Source: Fibrobacterota bacterium
Lineage (GTDB): Bacteria; Fibrobacterota; Chitinivibrionia; Chitinivibrionales; FEN-1185
Assembly: GCA_003165595.1 (NCBI GenBank)
Contig: PLWQ01000011.1
Coordinates: 387-20,985, forward strand
Length of the DNA stretch: 20,599 bases
Reading direction: 5' to 3'
A model generated the notes under the pieces. It was given only the letters and a program-made list of their open reading frames with translations, was not told the origin of the DNA and did not search any database. The first letter of the stretch is position 1. Each line of letters begins with the position of its first letter. Shown piece after piece: positions 14,106 to 20,599 of this stretch. The position numbers and the translations under genes are program-made.

Positions 14106-15782
14106 GTGAGAGGGAAGCGTGAATGTCTGGGTGGAACTATGAAAAAGGTTGCAGATGCCAGATTCAGGATCATTGGCCTGACAATTGTTCTTGTTGTGGG
14201 GACTTCACTTGGACAGGGGTGGAGCGTGACCCCTCCGTACATTTACTCGAATCCTGCTGCGGATAATGTGGGAATTGGCACCTCGACTCCTGGAGCAAGA
14301 CTTTTCATTGAGGCGGCCTCGGGAAATACCTTTAATTTATCGAGAACCACAGTTAGCAACAATCCAGCAGCGGCAGATTGGATTCACTGGTCCGCGGTAT
14401 GGGGGCCAAACTCCGGGGGAATAAGAGCTGGCGGTAGCTGGGGTTGGGATACCCAATTGTATGGAGATCAAAGTTTGTCGTTTAGTGGCAACGGATATAC
14501 GGCAGCAGCCCCAGATATGGTAATCAGGTCACACAGCGTCGGCATCGGTACTACAAGTCCTGCGGATAGGCTTGACGTTTATAGTGGGGGAGGTACTTAT
14601 ATAGCGGGTACCAGGTCTGACAATTTCTGGACTGGGTATACCCTAAACTCAAGTAGCAATATGTACAACTACTATTTCCCAATAGCCAATGTGCATATTC
14701 CTTCTCAATATCAGTATGGGTCTGCGGAAATTACAATTTCAAATGCCGGTGCAGCAGCTCAAAAAAGTGACTATAATGCTGTAATTCAATTGCAAGTAAA
14801 ACAGCAGGCAGCAATGGGCTCTGCCCCCATAATCTCAGTCCAGGTATCCTCTTCCTTAGGATTCAATCCAGCGAACATAATTTTTGTCTTGACAACAAAC
14901 AGTTCATCTTCTACCGCGGGAACACTGTATGTCAAGAATGTAATCGCTTATGAGGAAGTTTACTATACATTTATTGGTGCTTCTGGATATATTGTCCCAG
15001 CAGCTTCCGGTACTGCGGGTGTTGCTTCTCTACCTACAGGAACGCAGTATCCTGGTCAACAAGGTCTCTACACCTATAATGGCAACGTCGGCATCGGCAC
15101 GACGAATCCTGGTTCACCTTTGGAAATTGACAATAGTACGGTCAACCAACCTGATCTCATTATCTCGCAGAATAACACCGCTGCGGGGAATTATTATGCA
15201 AACATTTTGTTGAAAAACAGCGCAGGTGTCATAGGAAACCTCTCAGCCTTGGGCACAGCCTACAATATCAATAACAATGTTTGGGGGCCAAGCGACCTTG
15301 CACTCTTGACGGGACAAGGCCTGAGTTCAAGTAATCTGATATTGGCAACCAACAGCAGCGGTGCCATCAAATTTGCTACCGGAGGATATGCTGCAACCAA
15401 TGAAAGGATGCGGATTACCAGTTCGGGCGCCGTCGCCATAGGCACGACCAGCCCCGGAACCTACATGCTCGCTGTCAAGGGAAAGATCGGTGCCAAGGAA
15501 GTTGTCGTCACTCAAACCGGCTGGTCAGACTACGTGTTCAAGGACGACTACAACCTCAAGCCCCTTGAAAAGGTCGCTGAATATGTCAAGAAGAATAAGC
15601 ATTTGGAAGGCATACCTACGCAAGCAGATGTGAAGAAAAATGGCGTGGCAGTGGGCGACATGCAGGCGAAACTGTTGCGGAAAGTGGAGGAGCTGACGTT
15701 GTATACGATTGCGATGAAGAAAGAGAATGACGAGCTTAGGGCGAGGATGAGTGAGCTGGAGAAGAGGATAAGGGCAAAGTAA
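14106..15782 (+). CDS. Tail-fibre-like VGIGT-repeat surface protein
   Basis: A 558-residue secreted protein from the GTG start (525 residues if ATG 14139 is used). A hydrophobic signal segment at about 20-36 ends in GTSLGQG. Four short motifs of the type NVGIGTSTP recur at about 55, 145, 328 and 443, each opening a segment as in tail-fibre-like adhesins common in Bacteroidota and relatives. The C-terminal part has WSDYVF at 473-478, HLEGIP at 499-504, VGDMQAKLLRKVEELTLY at about 516-533 and a charged coiled coil to the end. This layout is known from many surface proteins annotated as tail fibre or hypothetical; the coiled coil suggests trimers or other oligomers. It is the first gene of a three-gene operon. 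No phage structural genes are nearby, so a cell-surface role is more likely than a phage tail. Confidence 0.75.
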   Translation: MRGKRECLGGTMKKVADARFRIIGLTIVLVVGTSLGQGWSVTPPYIYSNPAADNVGIGTSTPGARLFIEAASGNTFNLSRTTVSNNPAAADWIHWSAVWGPNSGGIRAGGSWGWDTQLYGDQSLSFSGNGYTAAAPDMVIRSHSVGIGTTSPADRLDVYSGGGTYIAGTRSDNFWTGYTLNSSSNMYNYYFPIANVHIPSQYQYGSAEITISNAGAAAQKSDYNAVIQLQVKQQAAMGSAPIISVQVSSSLGFNPANIIFVLTTNSSSSTAGTLYVKNVIAYEEVYYTFIGASGYIVPAASGTAGVASLPTGTQYPGQQGLYTYNGNVGIGTTNPGSPLEIDNSTVNQPDLIISQNNTAAGNYYANILLKNSAGVIGNLSALGTAYNINNNVWGPSDLALLTGQGLSSSNLILATNSSGAIKFATGGYAATNERMRITSSGAVAIGTTSPGTYMLAVKGKIGAKEVVVTQTGWSDYVFKDDYNLKPLEKVAEYVKKNKHLEGIPTQADVKKNGVAVGDMQAKLLRKVEELTLYTIAMKKENDELRARMSELEKRIRAK

Positions 15783-15816
15783 CCGGTGGGCAACCAAATA
15801 TCGAAAGGATGAAATT

Positions 15817-16530
15817 ATGGGAACAATAAGAGTCGCCCCGGTTATAATACTTTCTTGGCTTCTTGCCGCAGTTTCGGCGGACTGCCAAATTACATGGCCG
15901 GGCGAAAAAGCTTTCCAGGGGTACACGACCCTGGATCAGCTCGCTCCAGCCTTTGCCAAAGATACTACTACCTATGGTCGTAAATACTTGATCCAAGCCT
16001 TGGGGCCATTTGTTGAAAAAAACGGAATAACTGCTCCAGCGCCTGATTGGCTGGTGCAACAAATTGCGAAGGCCACTATGTCTCACGATCCGTATCTCGT
16101 CTATGAAGCTATTGTGGCAGCCCAAGAACTCAAGATTTATTCTTTGTCAGACACGCTTGTGAAGGTGTATCAAGCATCGAGGCGCAGACATGGTGGTGTA
16201 ATGCAACTCATACACACGTCGATTGCGGGCTGCCTGATGAAGTTCAATAACCCGAGCTCAAGGCATGCACTGGCGAATATCGCGGCTACCCCTCTGCCTC
16301 CCAAGATTGCTTGCGATATCATTCCAGCCCTCAAGGCTCTGAGCCAAGTGGGAGACAGCACGACCGCCACCACGCTCTCCACTCTGTCTTCCAGGGTACA
16401 GTTCACGCGAGATTCTCTGACAACCTCCAGAGTCGGAGCGGACACAGGAAGTGCAAAAAGCATGGGGGTGGTCGTTGCTGCTGTCGAAAGAACAAGGCAA
16501 ATGATTTTGGCGAGAGGAGGCGCTCGATGA
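15817..16530 (+). CDS. Secreted protein with helical (HEAT-like) repeats
   Basis: A 237-residue protein that I cannot assign to a named family. A signal peptide occupies about residues 1-22 (hydrophobic VAPVIILSWLLAAVSA). Cys 23 is not in a convincing lipobox. The mature part looks all-helical, with repeated helix pairs such as TYGRKYLIQALGPFV, DPYLVYEAIVAAQEL and ACDIIPALKALSQVG, reminiscent of HEAT/ARM-type scaffolds, although no strict repeat unit can be drawn. AAAGGA lies eight bases before the ATG. It is 34 bases after the tail-fibre-like gene, and its stop overlaps the next ATG (ATGA), so it is very probably co-translated with the protease-like gene and may bind or chaperone its neighbours. 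Confidence 0.65.
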   Translation: MGTIRVAPVIILSWLLAAVSADCQITWPGEKAFQGYTTLDQLAPAFAKDTTTYGRKYLIQALGPFVEKNGITAPAPDWLVQQIAKATMSHDPYLVYEAIVAAQELKIYSLSDTLVKVYQASRRRHGGVMQLIHTSIAGCLMKFNNPSSRHALANIAATPLPPKIACDIIPALKALSQVGDSTTATTLSTLSSRVQFTRDSLTTSRVGADTGSAKSMGVVVAAVERTRQMILARGGAR

Positions 16531-18764
16531 AGAAGCAGTTCTCAAGAATCGTGACAGCTGCACTTGTATTCGCCTCGGTCGCGAACGCAAAGGTTCTTGT
16601 TGTAGTCGATACTGGTTACTTTTATTGCGGCACCGATAGCACATATGTTAATCGTTACATTGACGATGTGCGAAAGGTGGATTTCAAAAATGTCGATATG
16701 CGGATTTTCTGGTTCAACGATGAAGACGACGTGCAGGACAGATGCGAACCGTTGTGGGACACTATTCGAAGCGAATTTCAAAACTGCTCTCCAAGTGATT
16801 CCCTTGAGGGGGTCGTAATGATTGGCAATGTCCCAGCCGCATGGAGAGTGGATTCCACATGGTACAAGGTGAACCCGAGCAAATATTCCCCCGAGATAAC
16901 TTCGGACGACCGCTATTTCATGGACATCTTCAACAATGCGACGGGTACCTGCTATTCAAGCGCAAATGTCGCTTGGAACTTCGATACAACCTTGGACCTT
17001 TATACCACTTATAAAGGCGATGGACAAATGGATGTTTGGGTGTCTCGAATCATGGCAAATCAAATCAGAGGCCTCAGAAATGGCTTAACCGTGATGGACG
17101 AATACACTATTATCAACAACTATTTTGATCGGCTCCATGAGCGCATGACCATGCCTGCAAAGGTTCCTCCAAGAGGCTTTGCAATGGGCGGCATCACTGA
17201 GTGGGGTGCCAGTCATGATGCCGTAGATAAGCTTGGGATGACAAATCTTCATCTTAGAACCGTTTACGATTTCGACACAACATTTAGTACGCCGGGCAAT
17301 TGGCTTCTTCAATTAACAAAAGGCCCCTATGGCGGTACATCGCTTGGAGCTTTCAATGGAACGCGATACCAGGACCTTTCCAGCTATGGCTGGCCAAAGA
17401 ACAACATCACAATAACCAATACGTCGCTTTTTGACAGGTTGACCGCAAGAAGCATATCAATTGCGCATCAGGACACACTGGGGTATGAATGGGCAGGAAT
17501 CTATGAACATTCACTTTTTTCTTTGCATGGATTCAATATGGACCCAAGCGGTTGGTCACATGCTGCAAACGGCACCTTCAGATCTCAAACCAACGGGATC
17601 CAATATTCGGCAGCAAACTGGCTCAGAACTGGCCAAGGTTGGGCCAGCGGCTATTTCTTGGATAGCCTCGATTATCGCCTCAATCCTATGAATTTGCCGA
17701 ACTATGAAAGAGATCAGCACGCAATTTTTAAAGCTCCGATTATGGCGACTGGCAACTATTCTGTGTGGCAATACTTCAAGCCCAATCCGGCAAATTCTCG
17801 CATGGTAGCGGGTATGGCATATTCCTGGCCTGCTTATCAAGACTTCGCCGATGGGCAACAAACAGCCATAGACTTCGGTCTCGACAGTCTGACTGACACC
17901 AGCGGTGTCGATACGAATTGGCGCTGGGGGTACCTGGTTACAAACAACTTCATCGCTGGCGACACTGCATGGATCTGGATCAGTAATGAACCTCCACCTT
18001 ACCCACAATTTCCGCAATACGATTCCATATATCATGCAGATACGGCTGGCTACTTCATTGCCGACGCCATTATGCTTGCCCCGGTGCCAGGGCAGTGTAC
18101 GGGATGCGACACCATAATCATTGACAATTCGAGTCTTGGATTTACAAGCACTAATTGGACTGATAGAGCCTTTCTGGACATGCAGGATGAAGACGTGTCC
18201 TATCACAACGCAGTCTCCAAGGTTCCCTTTTTTATAAGTGCTGGTTGTCTTGTGGGGGATTACACTGGGTGTTATGATACCACTGACTGGTTGCATGAGT
18301 ATCTCAGCGTCCCTACACTCAATTGCCTCGGCCAACTCTACGGGATGGCCCACAGCGGGCTGGTGTCGCTAACCTCGGCTATAAGCTACACAGGTTACCA
18401 ATCAAATCAATTTACCCGGTTTACTAGCAAGTTAGCTTCCTTAGATACTTACGGCCTACCCTGTACTTTTGGAAGCGCGTTACTTGATCAATACAATAGG
18501 GGGGCTTCGAACATTCCTTTGACACTCTTTGGGGCTGGTACTCTGCGGGCCGATTCGACTGCTTACATTCCCTACAGTACCCTTGAAATACAGTTGATTA
18601 ATCAACAGATTACTGGCACTTTCTCGCACACTTATTCGGATTCTCTTGTTTGGATGGAAAACTACAACGTTGCTTCGACGGGAAACTGCACCGTTAGCGG
18701 CAAGGAAATACACATCTACGCTGAGAGCGACTTGAAAGGATCGGTCGATGTGTCTGCACAATAG
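16527..18764 (+). CDS. Secreted gingipain/C25-like protein with inserted domain
   Basis: A 745-residue exported protein; signal peptide 1-21 (AVANAK-like end, SVANA before KV). The first part resembles the start of peptidase family C25: EGVVMIGNVPAAW at 94-106, SDDRYFMDI at 126-134 and DVWVSRI at 169-175. A late block, KVPFFISAGCLVGDYTG (565-581), resembles the strand that ends in the gingipain catalytic Cys (C574), followed by a GLVSLTSAISYTGY segment and PLTLFGAGTLR near 664-674, similar to the LLGDPTLR end of C25 domains. Between them, residues about 355-520 look like a golvesin/xanthan-lyase-type carbohydrate-binding domain, ending in YFIADAIMLAP. The catalytic His is uncertain: H328 (IYEHS) is a candidate, while the position 37 residues before C574 is Leu 537. 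AGGAGG lies six bases before the ATG, which overlaps the previous stop. Activity is not assured. Confidence 0.6.
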   Translation: MKKQFSRIVTAALVFASVANAKVLVVVDTGYFYCGTDSTYVNRYIDDVRKVDFKNVDMRIFWFNDEDDVQDRCEPLWDTIRSEFQNCSPSDSLEGVVMIGNVPAAWRVDSTWYKVNPSKYSPEITSDDRYFMDIFNNATGTCYSSANVAWNFDTTLDLYTTYKGDGQMDVWVSRIMANQIRGLRNGLTVMDEYTIINNYFDRLHERMTMPAKVPPRGFAMGGITEWGASHDAVDKLGMTNLHLRTVYDFDTTFSTPGNWLLQLTKGPYGGTSLGAFNGTRYQDLSSYGWPKNNITITNTSLFDRLTARSISIAHQDTLGYEWAGIYEHSLFSLHGFNMDPSGWSHAANGTFRSQTNGIQYSAANWLRTGQGWASGYFLDSLDYRLNPMNLPNYERDQHAIFKAPIMATGNYSVWQYFKPNPANSRMVAGMAYSWPAYQDFADGQQTAIDFGLDSLTDTSGVDTNWRWGYLVTNNFIAGDTAWIWISNEPPPYPQFPQYDSIYHADTAGYFIADAIMLAPVPGQCTGCDTIIIDNSSLGFTSTNWTDRAFLDMQDEDVSYHNAVSKVPFFISAGCLVGDYTGCYDTTDWLHEYLSVPTLNCLGQLYGMAHSGLVSLTSAISYTGYQSNQFTRFTSKLASLDTYGLPCTFGSALLDQYNRGASNIPLTLFGAGTLRADSTAYIPYSTLEIQLINQQITGTFSHTYSDSLVWMENYNVASTGNCTVSGKEIHIYAESDLKGSVDVSAQ

Positions 18765-18781
18765 CAGTTGGCAACAAAGAT

Positions 18782-18805
18782 GTTTTCTGCTAGAAAACGC
18801 TTTTT
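18782..18805 (+). terminator. Probable terminator after the three-gene operon
   Basis: GTTTTCT (18782-18788) and AGAAAAC (18792-18798) form a perfect seven-base stem with a three-base loop, followed by GCTTTTT. The stem is AT-rich and therefore modest in strength. It lies 17 bases after the stop codon and just ahead of a new promoter. Confidence 0.55.
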
Positions 18806-18816
18806 CTGCAGAAAGT

Positions 18817-18844
18817 TTGACCGAAGTCATGTTCGGACTATATT
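18817..18844 (+). promoter_or_regulatory. Promoter of the second secreted-protein unit
   Basis: TTGACC at 18817-18822 and TATATT at 18839-18844 are spaced by 16 bases. The predicted start near 18851 makes the ATG at 18852 unlikely and supports an internal start at 18894 for the next gene. Confidence 0.55.
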
Positions 18845-18893
18845 ATAAAAGATGGATGTTATCTCACAAGTGCTACTTGGAATGGGGGTCCGC

Positions 18894-19727
18894 ATGTTCA
18901 GAATACCAATTCTATCCAAAGGGCTGAGGTTTTTGTCCTCGGAGAGCTACATCTTGCCCGTGGTGTGTCTGGTTATTGGCTTGTCCGCCCTACCATCCTC
19001 CAGCTTTACCATTGACAGGGATTCAGTGAACTTTACGGACACATTGCAATCCGTGTTCTTTCTTAGTACATCGGGTGAGAACATTACTATAGATACCATC
19101 AAAGTACGAAGGATCACTGCAGGAACGACCTCGTTGGGGCTCGCCTTGATGTTCGATACTGGGCACTACTGTCGAACTGGTTGCGGCGTTCAGGGGATGG
19201 GCGGGAATTGTACCTATTACGAATCGGGAGAAAATGTGTACGTCAAGAGTGTGCCTTTGCTAATCAGGGGCCACGATTCAGTGAAAGTGACCAACCTGTT
19301 TTTCTCAACCGCACTCGCTAAGAAAGCCAATGCATCGCTTGTTGATGACATTGTTCAAAATGTAGTAGTACTGAAATTTGTATCCTCAACAGGTGAATGT
19401 GATTCATTGCAAGCAACTGTGGGCAGCTACTTTTTTGATCAAATTGTCAAACACGGCTCCACAAGTGAGACAAAGTCCTCCGGGAATATCTCCGTGTGGA
19501 GAGGTTATGATGGGTTTACAATTCACTATCAACCAACAAACGGTGGTGATCCTATGTTTTCTATCTACGATATTATCGGACAGCAAGTCACCAGGTTTCC
19601 CGAAAACAGTGGTAATAAGGTATACTGGAACACTGGAGGTAACCACTTTGGGCCTGGACTTTATGTGGTGAAGGCCGAACTTCCCGACAAAACCGTCCTT
19701 ACCCGAACCTTCATGTTTACGAGATAA
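18894..19727 (+). CDS. Secreted protein with sorting-type C-terminal domain
   Basis: A 277-residue protein from ATG 18894; earlier in-frame ATGs at 18852 and 18882 lack ribosome binding sites, and the first coincides with the predicted transcription start. A signal segment (hydrophobic YILPVVCLVIGLSA, about residues 19-32) is followed by a beta-rich region of unknown family with a Cys cluster around HYCRTGCGVQGMGGNC. The last 70 residues (MFSIYDIIGQQVTRF, a VYWN turn, GPGLYVVKAEL and TRTFMFTR at the end) resemble the Ig-like C-terminal domains that direct proteins through type IX secretion. This suggests export across the outer membrane and surface attachment, if the organism has that system. 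The gene at 19760 follows 32 bases later in the same unit. Confidence 0.65.
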   Translation: MFRIPILSKGLRFLSSESYILPVVCLVIGLSALPSSSFTIDRDSVNFTDTLQSVFFLSTSGENITIDTIKVRRITAGTTSLGLALMFDTGHYCRTGCGVQGMGGNCTYYESGENVYVKSVPLLIRGHDSVKVTNLFFSTALAKKANASLVDDIVQNVVVLKFVSSTGECDSLQATVGSYFFDQIVKHGSTSETKSSGNISVWRGYDGFTIHYQPTNGGDPMFSIYDIIGQQVTRFPENSGNKVYWNTGGNHFGPGLYVVKAELPDKTVLTRTFMFTR

Positions 19728-19759
19728 GACTGCGCCAATCTCTCAGCGTGGAGAAACCG

Positions 19760-20599
19760 ATGAAAGCCATGGCATCCAGGTTTGCGTTTGCAGTAGTACT
19801 GCTGGTGGCAGGCCTTTTGCCGAGTCTGGCATTCTCTGACTATGTCGAAGGAATCGATACGACTGACACGAACGGGTATGGGCTGGATTCGGCATTCCAA
19901 GTCGGGGCAAACGGAGAAATCCCGACTACTTGCAAAGTCACTCCCTACGGGCTCAACGGAGATGAAGGCTTATTCGACTTCTCCTTTAGTGATATCAAAA
20001 TGGCTTATGACAAAACAGACCTTCTGTACATAACACCGTACACAAGGTTCACTTGTTTCACAGTGATGAAAAAAGACAGCACATACTCAAAGATTCAGGT
20101 CATGAACAAGATTTCCGACAATCGATACGTTTTTAGATATGGATCCAATAGTGCACCGCATCAGCTTATTCTGGAGAAATCTACCTACGACCGCACTATC
20201 CGGTACAAACCTAACAATGTTGTCATCCATTACGTCTACGGGTATTCTTCATGGGGTACCATTACCTGGGATCCACCCCTATCAAATAATAATCACCTGC
20301 TGGGCTACATTCTTTACTGCACCAAGCAAGGCATAACAATTGATACCACTGCGCCTATTGATCTTGCTCAATGGGATTCAGTTGCGTTTACCAGTGCATT
20401 GAGCATGCCAAACATTTCTAGCGAGAAGATTTATTTGAACTTAGTTGCTGTGTATTCCGAAGGTAAGTCCGATTTTCTTGAGGGATGGACTTTCTATGCA
20501 CCGGGTAACGTGAGAACAAAGGATTTAATGATTACTCCTGATAACCTAAGGGAAAAGATTGGAGTTAGGGCGGTTGCAGCGGAACCTGTCAATAGTAAT
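19760..20599 (+). CDS. Secreted protein with FN3-like domain (partial, 3' end missing)
   Basis: The frame is open for 280 codons from ATG 19760 to the window edge. GGAG lies seven bases before the start. A clear signal peptide occupies about residues 1-25 (FAVVLLVAGLLPSLAFS). Residues about 30-150 form a beta-rich region of unknown family (DYVEGIDTTDTNGYGLDS at the start). Residues about 163-243 look like a fibronectin type III domain: SWGTITWDPPL, then GYILYC, then YLNLVAVYSEGKSD. Such domains usually mediate surface or polysaccharide contacts. The C-terminus, possibly with a sorting domain like the neighbour's, lies outside the window. It is 32 bases after the preceding gene and very likely co-transcribed with it. 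Confidence 0.75.
   Translation, partial: MKAMASRFAFAVVLLVAGLLPSLAFSDYVEGIDTTDTNGYGLDSAFQVGANGEIPTTCKVTPYGLNGDEGLFDFSFSDIKMAYDKTDLLYITPYTRFTCFTVMKKDSTYSKIQVMNKISDNRYVFRYGSNSAPHQLILEKSTYDRTIRYKPNNVVIHYVYGYSSWGTITWDPPLSNNNHLLGYILYCTKQGITIDTTAPIDLAQWDSVAFTSALSMPNISSEKIYLNLVAVYSEGKSDFLEGWTFYAPGNVRTKDLMITPDNLREKIGVRAVAAEPVNSN

Noticed and set aside
14106-15782. Possibility that the VGIGT protein is a prophage tail fibre
   Set aside because: It has a signal peptide, and its operon partners are secreted proteins. No capsid, terminase, baseplate or integrase gene is in the window.
1-20599. CRISPR arrays, tRNA or rRNA genes
   Set aside because: No regularly spaced repeats of 24-40 bases and no cloverleaf or rRNA-like stretch was found by eye in the gene gaps.

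Overview
The window looks like part of the chromosome of a diderm (Gram-negative) anaerobe. Evidence for an outer membrane is a signal-peptide beta-barrel protein ending in Phe and several secreted surface proteins, one with a C-terminal domain resembling type IX secretion sorting domains. Evidence for anaerobiosis is a ferredoxin-dependent indolepyruvate oxidoreductase. The combination fits the wider FCB assemblage (Fibrobacterota/Chitinivibrionota-like or a related candidate phylum). That placement is inference; there is no rRNA or marker gene here.

Left part (about 1-6,800, GC-rich): a small DUF6125/ATC-hydrolase-like protein on the minus strand, a metal-dependent amidohydrolase, then iorA, iorB and a phenylacetate-CoA ligase (paaK) on the plus strand, then an outer-membrane barrel protein with its own promoter and terminator. 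IorAB oxidatively decarboxylates aryl-pyruvates to aryl-acetyl-CoA with reduction of ferredoxin. PaaK interconverts aryl-acetate and its CoA thioester with AMP/ATP. Together they suggest fermentation or syntrophic degradation of aromatic amino acids.

Middle part (about 6,830-13,125, minus strand): livG, livF and a second paaK form a tight operon pointing towards the first cluster. A lower-GC single-chain type IIG restriction-modification gene lies downstream of them. A 64-bp imperfect palindrome sits between the barrel gene's terminator and the end of the R-M gene. The permease and binding-protein genes that LivGF need are not in the window.

Right part (13,126-20,599): almost 1 kb without a convincing gene, ending in two good tandem sigma70-type promoters and a long leader. 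It is followed by an AT-richer block of secreted-protein genes. A three-gene operon encodes a VGIGT-repeat tail-fibre-like surface protein, a helical-repeat secreted protein and a gingipain/caspase-fold-like secreted protein that seems to carry an inserted carbohydrate-binding-like domain. After a terminator and a new promoter come a secreted protein with a sorting-type C-terminus and a partial secreted protein with a fibronectin III-like domain that runs off the window.

Short tandem words (AGTTGAAA octamers, TTCCAAG-type words, GTCAACC heptamers) recur in the gene gaps and in one case have become the 3' end of a coding region. The most unusual items are the three-gene surface operon and its odd protease-like member, the long intergenic hairpins, and the split aromatic-acid cluster.
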